Source: Candidatus Obscuribacterales bacterium
GTDB lineage: Bacteria; Cyanobacteriota; Vampirovibrionia; Obscuribacterales; Obscuribacteraceae
NCBI GenBank assembly: GCA_021732085.1
Contig: JAKFVQ010000017.1
Coordinates: 62,001-126,000, forward strand
DNA length: 64,000 bases
Reading direction: 5' to 3'
Shown: piece after piece, positions 7,610-15,996 of the stretch
Position numbering within the stretch: the first letter of the stretch is position 1
Layout of the letters: each line of letters opens with the position of its first letter
Position numbers and translations under genes: made by a program
Notes under the pieces: generated by a model
The model's database searches: none
What the model saw: the letters and a program-made list of their open reading frames with translations, nothing else
Told to the model about the DNA's origin: nothing

Positions 7610-10600
7610 TTATTGGGGACCACTTTGCTGCATAGGAACCGAACTGTCATTGATCGGGACCGTGTCCAACATATTTTGCATGGACTGTTGATTAGCTGCC
7701 TTGGCTTGCTGTTCGGCAGCTCGTGCTTTCAGCTCTTTTTCATCTGGTGCCATTTCAAGCATCATTGCGCGGAAGGCATAAGAGTGCGTCGACACATGCG
7801 AAAGAGTGTTATATCCTTCCCGGCGTGAGAGCTTCCACTGCCCATCTATGCGCGGGAAGCCGCGTTTCTTATCCATACTTAGCTTCCCATCATATGGAAT
7901 TGGATTGCCATGAATTCGCCCGTTGCGTATGTACGCCTTTCGGAAGAAAACATGATTCTTATTTATTGTCCCACCAATTTGGTAGGCACCAAAGGCATCG
8001 TCGCCATTGCCGCGAATCTGGTTTCCTTTGTGCTCCACTACCATCCGCCCGCGACCTATTTGTCCAGCCTGATTTTTGAAATCGAGCGCCCAGACACCAG
8101 ACAAATGTTTTAAGTCAGGCTTCCGAGGCGGTGAAGCGCTAGCAACTTTTGTTTGTGTTGCCGGCGGATTTTGCAGGGGAGCTGAAGCGTTCGTTTGCGG
8201 CATCGCAGGCATTGCTTCAGGTAAGTCAGCACCGGAAGGCTGACCTTGAATTAAGGCACCAGGATTCGGTGATTGTTGTGCCGGCCCACTCAGACCGGGC
8301 AAAGCAGGCAGAGAGAATCCAGGGACCCCGGAAGGTTTGGCATTCTGTGCAAGCTGCCCACCTGGCATTCCTGGAAGTCCGGGCATCGACTGCCCACCTT
8401 GGGCACCAGGCATTCCTGGCATGCCCGGCATAGCCTGTCCGCCACCTTGGGCGCCTGGCAATCCTGGCAATCCGGGCATCGCTTGTCCTGCGCCCTGCCC
8501 TATGTTCGGGATTTCATCTGGAATGGCTGACGCCGGTAAATCAGGCATCGCTTCCTTCGCCACATTTTTTACAATCGCCGGTAAGATCGGCGAGTCTTTA
8601 TTCTCCATGACAATGTTTTTGACGAGTCCAAATAAAACGAAGGCAGGGAAACCAACAAACGCACAGGTAACCGTACACATGATCAAGAAGTTGGAAGATA
8701 TAGCAATCGGACCTAACTGGAGAATTTTGTCATCAGTATTCCTATGACGAAATGGCTTTGCGCGGCCGCCCTCAGCGCCAGGCTTCTTTCCAGATTTGGC
8801 CACGGCTGCCTCAGTGGTTCGCTTCCGAGCAACCTTTTTATTCTTCTCCTTGGCTGAATTTGCCTGTTTCTCGTCGAGATCATCCGCTGTTGGAAAACGT
8901 TTACTTACCTTGCGGGATTTTGATTCTGAAGAAGCATCTTCCTCTTGTTTTGGGTCTGCCTCATCATCCTCTGTTTTTTGCGAATCATCATCCAGCACTT
9001 CACCGCGATTCAACTTCTTCGGGGGAACTGCGTCAAAAAGATTCGCGCTTGGAGCGGCGCCCGCCGAAACGAAATCACGACTTGTAGCTTTCGCTTGCTC
9101 GCCTATTTGTTCCTCATCTCTTGCAACAAACACTGTCTTTTCGCCGGAATCGATCGCATCAGAATTGGTGCTTGCAGCAACTTCAATTTGTTCAGAAACA
9201 TCTTCGGAAGGAAGAATGGTGCTTACTGGCATTGTTTCGATACCGGAGCCATCATCACTGATACTGGCTGCCAATTTTGCAATCTCTGGATCAATTGCAT
9301 CATCAATTTCTTCAATTGAATCGATAAATTGTTCCCTAGCCTGGGGAACAACGGGAGAGAATGCTTCGGCAGGAGTCATCGTCAGCACAGGCGCCGTTGA
9401 GACAGCCTCCTCTTGTTGAGGCGGATTAAATTCCCGCTGTGCTTGTGGCATTGGCGAGGCGGGGAACACGGAGACTTCCCGTGAAGAAGGCGGCTTCTCG
9501 TTTCTTTGATCCATTGAGACCGGCGAATTGTTCGGAGCAGGCGAATTGTTTTCCGGCGACTGATTCGCCGACGTACTATCAGATTGGGATTTTCTTCTCG
9601 ACAAAGCTCTAATATCGCTTGCATCGAGCTTTTGCTCTTTCTTAAAGAATGGGAGCCATCCAAAAAGTTTTTCTACTAGATTCTTCTTTGCTGGCGCCTG
9701 CAAACTTGAACCGGAAGAACTCGCTTCATCACCTGCGCTTGCATGAGGCATTTGTTGATTAGCAGTCACTGACGTAGCATCGGTGGAAGAATTCCTAGCG
9801 CCGAAGATAGCGGAAGAAACGGATCGACCGTTATTGGTCGAGTTTTCCAGGCCGGATGCAATGCCACTCTCCGGCTCAGGCGACGCCGGTGTCAGAGCTC
9901 GTCGATCACGCTGTTGCACTTCCGCATGAACGCGCTCGTTTCTTTCGCGCTCCATCTCGGCAAGAATTGCTGGGTCAACCTGTGAAGGTAATCCGTGGTC
10001 AAGATCAGTTGGCTCATCAAAATAGCTTGCCAATTCAGCAGGCAAAGGCTCAAATACCAAGTCACCGTCGACCCGGCGTTCCTGCGCTGTACTCGACAGG
10101 ACTTTCTCCGGAAGCGGAGCCAGTCCACCGAACTCGTCCTCGAGACCCTGCCCCAAATTCTCATACTCATCCACATCTGCGTTGGCTTCACTTGTAACTG
10201 AGACATTTTCAGAATCAGCTTCAAAAGCGACTTGCTCTTCTGCCTGCCAATCATTGCCCCACTTCTCTTCCTGCGGCAAGGACTCCTCTGCATCCGTTTG
10301 ATAAACAAAATCGTTTGAAACTTCGTCGTGCTCAAATCGTGTCTCTTCTTGAGGTTCGTCTTCATTGGTCGCAATGGCATGATCAAAACCGGGAGCTACC
10401 CCGTCAATTGTTTCATCTTGATTGTAGGTTGCTTCTTCCTCTTCCGGATCAGAGAAGAAGTCCATCGGAGAGTAATGATGAAATGAACCATCGCCCGAAC
10501 TTTCAAATGCCTGGTAATTTGGTTCAGCATTTTTTGCTACTAAGTCCCAAGCAGAAGTTTTTTCCGTTTGTCCATCAAGACCCAAATTCTTATTCAGGTC

Positions 10601-11122
10601 ATCTGGGGAAAATAGTTCGTCGCCTTGTTTTGAACTGCTTGTGCCAGCATGCAATCGTTCGACTCGGGATCCTGTCCATGCCCCGGTGGAAAAACTGCGT
10701 TGTTTGTAATCCGATCCTTCCTCTGAACTCACAGCTGGACTATTGTTGTTGCCAGGAATAAAGCCCTTCAACACATCGTTATCACGATTCACACCTTCGC
10801 TTTTGCGATCTACCGGAAGCGGCGGGACATAATTGTCGGTCGACGCCTGGGCTCCTTCGCTAGCTCCATCGCGCTCGTCGTCATTGCAAATCGAACTGCT
10901 GTCTACGAACGTCGAACGTAACAACCCATCTGGTCCATAAAGAACGTGATTAAGGGTGCGTTCAAGGTCAAGAGGGTCGTTCCGCAGAAATATTAAAGAG
11001 GCAAGTTCAGTCAAGACCGAGCCTCGGCTGCAGGTGAACTCACAATATGCGCCGCACGATTGGCAGGAGCTCGGAGTGCCCCTAACAACAAATCCACAGG
11101 ACTGGCAAATCAGAAGGTCCAA
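7610..11122 (-). CDS. Giant zinc-ribbon / single-TM protein with collagen-like tract
   Basis: 1170 residues. The N-terminus shows CQSC, CQSC and two more cysteines (residues 6-31), a likely zinc ribbon. About 750 acidic, Ser/Pro-rich disordered residues follow. Near 770-800 there is a Lys/Arg-rich stretch, then one membrane segment at about 805-838 (LIMCTVTCAFVGFPAFVLF). Beyond it lie MPGLPGLPGAQGG-type Gly-x-x repeats (about 870-930) and a beta-rich domain (about 1000-1125) with the sequence LSGVWALDFKNQAGQIGRG. Topology by positive-inside would place the zinc ribbon in the cytoplasm and the collagen-like and beta domains outside. The start is a TTG, since an in-frame TGA lies two codons upstream, and AGGTGA precedes it. 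No known family fits the whole protein. It could link cytoplasmic state to the cell surface. Confidence 0.82.
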   Translation of the reverse strand: MDLLICQSCGFVVRGTPSSCQSCGAYCEFTCSRGSVLTELASLIFLRNDPLDLERTLNHVLYGPDGLLRSTFVDSSSICNDDERDGASEGAQASTDNYVPPLPVDRKSEGVNRDNDVLKGFIPGNNNSPAVSSEEGSDYKQRSFSTGAWTGSRVERLHAGTSSSKQGDELFSPDDLNKNLGLDGQTEKTSAWDLVAKNAEPNYQAFESSGDGSFHHYSPMDFFSDPEEEEATYNQDETIDGVAPGFDHAIATNEDEPQEETRFEHDEVSNDFVYQTDAEESLPQEEKWGNDWQAEEQVAFEADSENVSVTSEANADVDEYENLGQGLEDEFGGLAPLPEKVLSSTAQERRVDGDLVFEPLPAELASYFDEPTDLDHGLPSQVDPAILAEMERERNERVHAEVQQRDRRALTPASPEPESGIASGLENSTNNGRSVSSAIFGARNSSTDATSVTANQQMPHASAGDEASSSGSSLQAPAKKNLVEKLFGWLPFFKKEQKLDASDIRALSRRKSQSDSTSANQSPENNSPAPNNSPVSMDQRNEKPPSSREVSVFPASPMPQAQREFNPPQQEEAVSTAPVLTMTPAEAFSPVVPQAREQFIDSIEEIDDAIDPEIAKLAASISDDGSGIETMPVSTILPSEDVSEQIEVAASTNSDAIDSGEKTVFVARDEEQIGEQAKATSRDFVSAGAAPSANLFDAVPPKKLNRGEVLDDDSQKTEDDEADPKQEEDASSESKSRKVSKRFPTADDLDEKQANSAKEKNKKVARKRTTEAAVAKSGKKPGAEGGRAKPFRHRNTDDKILQLGPIAISSNFLIMCTVTCAFVGFPAFVLFGLVKNIVMENKDSPILPAIVKNVAKEAMPDLPASAIPDEIPNIGQGAGQAMPGLPGLPGAQGGGQAMPGMPGMPGAQGGQSMPGLPGMPGGQLAQNAKPSGVPGFSLPALPGLSGPAQQSPNPGALIQGQPSGADLPEAMPAMPQTNASAPLQNPPATQTKVASASPPRKPDLKHLSGVWALDFKNQAGQIGRGRMVVEHKGNQIRGNGDDAFGAYQIGGTINKNHVFFRKAYIRNGRIHGNPIPYDGKLSMDKKRGFPRIDGQWKLSRREGYNTLSHVSTHSYAFRAMMLEMAPDEKELKARAAEQQAKAANQQSMQNMLDTVPINDSSVPMQQSGPQ
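8340..8500 (-). repeat. Collagen-like Gly-Met-Pro-Gly repeat tract
   Basis: Repeated units encode MPGLPG and MPGMPG blocks separated by AQGG, on the extracytoplasmic side of the membrane segment. The Gly-x-x spacing is interrupted, so a stable triple helix is uncertain. Confidence 0.75.
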
Positions 11123-11635
11123 TCTTCACCTGGAATGGCGTGCCCGTTTAATACTCTTACCTTTTTACCGTCAAAGTTCGAATTTCGGACATTACCTATA
11201 GATTATAGCTTTTCGAGCTTGATAGGGCATTGTCAAGCCTCTCTTTTTAGCCAATTCCTGACACCGGCAAGATAAAAGCGGCCGGAGCCCCGATTTCAAA
11301 CCCTTAAGAAGGCTGTGCTTGGGTCGGCCGCTTTTATTCATCACTCATTAAAGACTTATGCTGGCGTAGTCCTCCGGGTTGGACATCATTTCTTGTCATT
11401 TCCTTTCCTCACGCTTTTATATTACTCCTCTGCCAGGTATGGAGCATCGTTCCGGGGTTCGATTCTCCTTCAGCATTAAGGACGATGCGTGAAACCGCAT
11501 GTGGTGCTTTCTAGTGCTTCTGGACAGCAATCGCCCATTAAGACAGAATCTGCTAATATCTGCTTGCCGCCCATCAAGCACGACTTGAGAGCTTCCAAAA
11601 TTCGCCGCTAAAGCTTAAGTTTCCAAGGCTTCGCT
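11123..11635. other. Structured divergent intergenic gap, possible ncRNA
   Basis: 513 bp between two divergent gene starts with no convincing ORF. It holds a terminator-like hairpin (separate entry) and a structured stretch at 11358-11500. ATGCTGG (11359 region) can pair with TCAGCAT near 11470. GTCC and GGAC can form a small stem, GGGGTTCGATTCTCC resembles a tRNA T-arm, GCATCGT (11444-11450) pairs with ACGATGC (11482-11488), and ATGCG pairs with CGCAT (11485-11500). A terminator between two divergent promoters makes sense only if a third transcript exists. The spacing is too long for a normal tRNA. Confidence 0.35.
11274..11335. terminator. Bidirectional terminator-like inverted repeat
   Basis: A perfect 11-bp inverted repeat (AAAAGCGGCCG at 11274-11284 and its complement at 11325-11335) encloses 40 bases. 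Both strands end in CTTTTAT, so it could stop transcription either way. No annotated gene ends here. Confidence 0.45.
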
Positions 11636-12982
11636 ATGGTTCCCCCCATTCCAGAGAGAGTTCGTCCTTTTGTAATTGCGGGAATCTTGTTCGCTCTTGC
11701 TATCAGCCTGCCCATATCAAACCTGTTCATTCAGAGGCAGAGTTTGGCGTCTAACAATAACGCGGAATTCAAGGCAGTATCCGACATTCTGGTTGCAAAA
11801 TGCGCAGATTGCCACACAAAGGATCTCGCTCAATATCCCCTTTATTACGATTTCCCAATTGCAAGTAGCATCGCTCATGAGAACGTAAGGAATGCGCAGT
11901 CATCGTTTCTAATAGACAAGAAAAAGCTGTCCGGAGAAATTCCCTTCAGCGAGAGTGATGTGGAGAGGCTTTCCAGAGCAATGGCAAAAGGAGACATGCC
12001 ACCAGCACAATATATCGCGTTGCACTGGGATTCGGCTTTAAATGAAAAGGAACAACGAACTCTTTCAAAATGGATTGATAAACGCTTGAAGGAATTCGAT
12101 ATCAGGCCCATCCCAACGGAGAATTTTTTCCATCCCAACCCGGAGAAAGTAGCACTGGGAGAAAAACTGTTCAATGACAAAATGCTCTCAGCAAGCCAGT
12201 CTAAGTCTTGCGCAAGTTGCCACTCGCTAGAAAAAGGTGGCGCCGATCAGGTCCAATTTTCTATAGGAGATAACGGGCAAAAATCAGCCCTCAACACACC
12301 GACTGTCTTCAACGCAGCGTACAACATAGCGCAGTACTGGAATGGGCGTGCGGCCAACTTAAAAGAGCAAGCATTGGAAGCGGTCAGCAATCCCCATGAA
12401 ATGAACGCGGACTGGAACGAGGTATGCTCTCGATTGAGGAACAATGAAACATACCAGAAATTATTTCTTCATGCTTATCCAAATGGTGGCATTACAGCGG
12501 CGAATGTAAGTGATGCCATTGCAGAGTACGAACATACACTGCTAACGCCTGGAAGTAAATTTGATCAGTTCCTTGCGGGGGATAAGGAGGCACTCAGCCC
12601 CGAAGAGCTCGAAGGCTATCAACTATTTAAAAAACAGGAATGCTTTGTGTGCCACACTGGACCGAATTTGGGCGGAATATCCTTTGAAAAGCTTGGCAAA
12701 ACCAAAGATTATTTCACCACCGAAATGCCAGGAAATCGAGGAAGAATAGATCTTTCCCACCGCAAGGAAGATCTGCATGTATTCAAAGTTCCATCATTGA
12801 GGAACATCGAACTTACTGCTCCTTACCTACACGACGGCAGCGCAAAAACTTTGCCTGAAGTTGTTCAGATCATGTCCGAATATCAAACGGACAAATCAAT
12901 GACAAAAGAAGAAATAGAAAAAGTGGTTGCATTTTTGCGCACGCTGACAAGCAGCAGCTTAAGCACAAGGACTAAATCATAG
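11636..12982 (+). CDS. Membrane-anchored tri-haem cytochrome c peroxidase (MauG/CcpA type)
   Basis: 448 residues. An N-terminal hydrophobic segment (residues 12-31) exports or anchors the protein in the periplasm. A short haem-binding domain with CADCH (56-60) comes first, then a di-haem peroxidase core with CASCH (192-196) and CFVCH (336-340). That core has the family's LGEKLFNDKMLS and LNTPTVFNAAY segments and VPSLRNIELTAPYLHDGS near the end. Di-haem peroxidases of this group reduce hydrogen peroxide with electrons from small cytochromes; MauG relatives oxidise protein side chains. The third, N-terminal haem could pass electrons in. Domain order and all three CxxCH sites are seen directly; the choice between peroxidase and MauG-like oxidase is open. 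It stands alone, with no cytochrome maturation genes near it. Confidence 0.9.
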   Translation: MVPPIPERVRPFVIAGILFALAISLPISNLFIQRQSLASNNNAEFKAVSDILVAKCADCHTKDLAQYPLYYDFPIASSIAHENVRNAQSSFLIDKKKLSGEIPFSESDVERLSRAMAKGDMPPAQYIALHWDSALNEKEQRTLSKWIDKRLKEFDIRPIPTENFFHPNPEKVALGEKLFNDKMLSASQSKSCASCHSLEKGGADQVQFSIGDNGQKSALNTPTVFNAAYNIAQYWNGRAANLKEQALEAVSNPHEMNADWNEVCSRLRNNETYQKLFLHAYPNGGITAANVSDAIAEYEHTLLTPGSKFDQFLAGDKEALSPEELEGYQLFKKQECFVCHTGPNLGGISFEKLGKTKDYFTTEMPGNRGRIDLSHRKEDLHVFKVPSLRNIELTAPYLHDGSAKTLPEVVQIMSEYQTDKSMTKEEIEKVVAFLRTLTSSSLSTRTKS

Positions 12983-13157
12983 CTTCCAAAGCCATGCAGA
13001 ATTAGCAGCACTGCGATGTTAATCAATATTCGGCCCATGATCGCATTCAGAACGATGCCTATAGAATGACAGCGTCGAAATTTGGGAACAAGTCCCCTGT
13101 GCGCCAGTCTTTACACAGGAAGTCTATTTTGTTTTCGGCAGTATCGGAGAATTCCAC

Positions 13158-13748
13158 ATGCTAATGGTCATGCACGTGGCGGGTTTGATTTTGGACACAC
13201 GCACGGGTAGAAACCTTGTGGTGGTGGCAGATGAAGGTGATAATCGCGCGATTGTTATTGCTGTCGGATTAACCGAAGCAATTGCAATAAACGACGCATT
13301 GCAAAACAAACCAGCAGAACATCCACTTACGCATGATCTGCTGATCGAGGGATTGGAACAGGCCGGCTACCAGATAACACAGGTTGAGATCGGCGCCGAC
13401 AATGCCAATACTTGCCTGGCTAGCATTCATCTAAATCCCAAGAACCAGTTGGCTGAAATGACCGAACTGCGCTCGCTGGATGCTCGTCCATCAGATGCGA
13501 TCGCGCTTGCGATCCGTGCTCACGTGCCGATTGTAGTCAGCCAGCAACTCTTCGCTTCCGGTTCGATCTCGCTAGACCTTTTCGACGAGAACGAGCCCCA
13601 GTCAGAATACAGCAACGGGCAAACACCGGGAGGATATGCAGCAGGAAGACCGTCCGAGTATCCAGCTCACGACGAAGACTTCAGCCGCTTTCTTGAAAAC
13701 GTAAAAGCCTCGGACTTCCATCTGGACGGTCCTTCGCAATTTATGTAA
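13158..13748 (+). CDS. Bifunctional nuclease (BFN/DUF151) domain protein
   Basis: A 196-residue protein whose first 135 residues match the BFN fold: MHVAGLILDTRTG, VGLTEAIAI, LIEGLEQAGYQI and the conserved SLDARPSDAIALAIR. Plant and bacterial members are reported to cut RNA and DNA and many act in stress responses. The C-terminal 55 residues are hydrophilic and probably disordered. A GGAG lies 9 bases before the first ATG; two further Met codons follow at once, so the start could be a few residues later. The gene sits alone, just before the caspase gene, on the same strand with a 69-bp gap, so co-transcription is possible. Confidence 0.88.
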   Translation: MLMVMHVAGLILDTRTGRNLVVVADEGDNRAIVIAVGLTEAIAINDALQNKPAEHPLTHDLLIEGLEQAGYQITQVEIGADNANTCLASIHLNPKNQLAEMTELRSLDARPSDAIALAIRAHVPIVVSQQLFASGSISLDLFDENEPQSEYSNGQTPGGYAAGRPSEYPAHDEDFSRFLENVKASDFHLDGPSQFM

Positions 13749-13817
13749 GCAGTTGCTGAAAAATCAGGCGACGATCAGATATCATTAATTGAAGTCAGTC
13801 GCTACCTAGCAGCAAAT

Positions 13818-15257
13818 ATGTACAAGCTCTCAACTCGGATCAGGCTTCTGATCGCAATCTCAGCATTACTAAGTCTTCCGGTTGCGTCGCTCACCAGAAA
13901 TGTGATCGCGCAGACAGAGCTTGATAGCGCGCCTGAGAAGTCGCCCAACAGGCCGATCAAAGATAAATGGGCTGTAGTAATAGGTGTTAGCAAGTTTGCT
14001 AATCCAAAGATCCCGCAACTGAAATACCCTTCGAAAGATGCAAATGATTTTTATCAATATCTGATCAGTGATGGCAAATTTGCCAAGGATCACGTTTTAC
14101 TGCTAACAGACGAGAACGCAACGAAGGTAAAAATTCTCGATGCATTTGGCGACGGCTGGCTGCCAAGGCGTGTGTTTCCAGATGATATGGTGGTTATCTT
14201 TATTTCCTCTCATGGCAGTTCCGCTGATGCTGCCGGTGAGAATTTCATCATTGCACACGATTCTGATCCGAATCATCCATACGCAACGGGAATAAGGCTT
14301 CAGGATCTTTCCTCCGAAATAACGAAGCGAACTGGTTGCGAGCGAGTCGTTCTTCTGCTCGACGCCTGTCATAGCGGCGCCGCAACAGCTGGCGCAAAAG
14401 GTATGCAGCGAACGGTCAGTAATTTTGATCTTGAGAAACTAGCAGGCGTGGGACAGTTGATCATCAGCTCAAGCCAGAGAGATGAGGTTTCCTGGGAGTC
14501 TAAGCGCTATCCGAATAGCGTCTTTACGCACAATTTGATTGAAGCTCTCAAATCACAAGGTCAGCAAACCAAGCTCGCCGAGGCTTATTCAAATTTGAAG
14601 CAAAGTGTTGAACAAGAAGTGCGCTTTGACCGGCTGGCATCGCAAGTGCCAGTGATGATCAGTAAATGGAATGGTGACTCCATCTCAATATCGGCGCCAC
14701 CATCGGAGCCACGGAAAGTTTTGGCGGAAATAAAAGATGACTTATTGGATGCGCCACCAACACCAAGCACACCGACGCGCAATGTAGTGAAGCTTGCAGC
14801 AGGTAGCACGCCAGCCAAGCCAACTGCGCTTGTAACTGCGCCGATTCAAAATGCGGTGTCGACCGGAAGCAGTACCATAACGAATGCAAGCTCGCTGTCG
14901 CAACTAAACATGATGCGCACACATTGGGGAAGTAATGGTGGCGATGCGACACTTGAGGCCGGCACGAGAATTCTCACTCAATCCGAGCTTGCCGGGCTGA
15001 GTAAAAACGATTTACTCTATCTATACAACGAAGCTTATGCTCGGCACGGTCGAGGCTTCTTGATGAAACCCATTCAAAGCTACTTCAACAGCCAAAGTTG
15101 GTATAAGCTTGATCCGGACTATCACTATCGTCCGGATGATCCAAAAGTTGTAGCGCGCGGGACTGACGATAGCTTGGTAATCAACGAAAAGCGCACACCG
15201 AAGCAATGGGCGAACATGCAAACGATAAAGCGCGAAATGAATTCGCGCAAGAACTGA
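13818..15257 (+). CDS. Secreted C14 caspase-like protease with YARHG domain
   Basis: 479 residues. A signal peptide (residues 1-31, Arg then a hydrophobic run) is followed by a p20-type caspase domain (about 48-290). The catalytic His132 is in FISSHGSS and Cys184 in LLLDACHSG. A Pro/Ala/Thr-rich linker leads to a C-terminal YARHG domain (about 390-465) with LYNEAYARHGRGF. Caspases of this type cut after basic or acidic residues in bacteria. YARHG is an extracellular domain, found in proteins thought to act at the envelope. Both catalytic residues are present, so the enzyme is probably active. The export signal places it outside the cytoplasm, unlike most bacterial metacaspases tied to cell death. 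Confidence 0.9.
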   Translation: MYKLSTRIRLLIAISALLSLPVASLTRNVIAQTELDSAPEKSPNRPIKDKWAVVIGVSKFANPKIPQLKYPSKDANDFYQYLISDGKFAKDHVLLLTDENATKVKILDAFGDGWLPRRVFPDDMVVIFISSHGSSADAAGENFIIAHDSDPNHPYATGIRLQDLSSEITKRTGCERVVLLLDACHSGAATAGAKGMQRTVSNFDLEKLAGVGQLIISSSQRDEVSWESKRYPNSVFTHNLIEALKSQGQQTKLAEAYSNLKQSVEQEVRFDRLASQVPVMISKWNGDSISISAPPSEPRKVLAEIKDDLLDAPPTPSTPTRNVVKLAAGSTPAKPTALVTAPIQNAVSTGSSTITNASSLSQLNMMRTHWGSNGGDATLEAGTRILTQSELAGLSKNDLLYLYNEAYARHGRGFLMKPIQSYFNSQSWYKLDPDYHYRPDDPKVVARGTDDSLVINEKRTPKQWANMQTIKREMNSRKN

Positions 15258-15402
15258 TGTATTCCGGCAACGACTTAGAAGTTTTTTCGGGGCGGAGCCA
15301 AATTTACTTGGATAACGAAGCTGCAATCAGAAGCAGTGAAGAATACCGGGGCTCCAGGACTAAGCTGCATTACGAAGCAGACTGGACGCCTGCACTCTCA
15401 TC

Positions 15403-15843
15403 TTACCTTGCGGGCTTTTTCTGAACTTTTGCGGGACTGGTTTCTGCTTTTAATTCTGTTGCAGGTTTGACTGGGGCAGTTTCTTCAATGACTTTATGAG
15501 AGATAGGCAAGCCGCATCTTTTCTCGATCGTAGTGATCTCTGCAATTTGTTCTTTTGCAAGTTCTTTCTTCCCTTGCTGATCGTAGATCAGGTGCAAATT
15601 TTTCAAAATCCCCATGCGGGCAAGATCTGTTTTTGGTCCGTTCAAAGGCTCAAGCGCGGCCAACGCTTGTTTGTAGTTTGCTTCTGCCACGTCCATCTTG
15701 CCTGCGCGAAATGCTTTAATTCCCAGGAGTACTAAACGGTTGCTCTCATCGAACTCGGCAGGACGCTGCTGAGTGAAGGCCGGCGATATCAATTGCAGGG
15801 AGAGCAAGAAAGCCACACTGACTGAACTCAAGAGAATCTTCAT
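15403..15843 (-). CDS. Small secreted TPR-like protein
   Basis: 146 residues with a clear signal peptide (MKILLSSVSVAFLLSLQL, cleavage after about residue 25). The mature part has helical TPR-like spacing, with LLGIKAFRAGKMDVAEANYKQALAAL and a second weaker repeat around YDQQGKKELAKEQI. The tail is Lys/Pro/Ala-rich. It converges on the caspase gene with a 145-bp gap that holds no clear terminator. No specific function can be given; a periplasmic binding or scaffold role would be usual for a single TPR pair. Confidence 0.8.
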   Translation of the reverse strand: MKILLSSVSVAFLLSLQLISPAFTQQRPAEFDESNRLVLLGIKAFRAGKMDVAEANYKQALAALEPLNGPKTDLARMGILKNLHLIYDQQGKKELAKEQIAEITTIEKRCGLPISHKVIEETAPVKPATELKAETSPAKVQKKPAR

Positions 15844-15996
15844 GTCGCACCTGGAATTAGTGGCAAGAATTTTATCACTTCAGATCCCGCCTGTCATCCA
15901 ATGATTAGATTCATACACTCTTATAATTACTAGCGGAGCGTTGCGGATGCAGCCAGGGACTATGCAGCTCAGCCACGTGGTCGCAATGGATACATT

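Noticed and set aside
7354..7650. 98-codon minus-strand ORF bridging two genes
   Set aside because: It lies in another frame over the ends of two well-supported genes on the same strand.
11358..11478. tRNA or tmRNA gene suggested by a T-arm-like GGTTCGATTC
   Set aside because: The T stem has a mismatch, acceptor halves are about 100 bases apart, and no anticodon arm or tag frame is visible. Kept only as a possible structured RNA.
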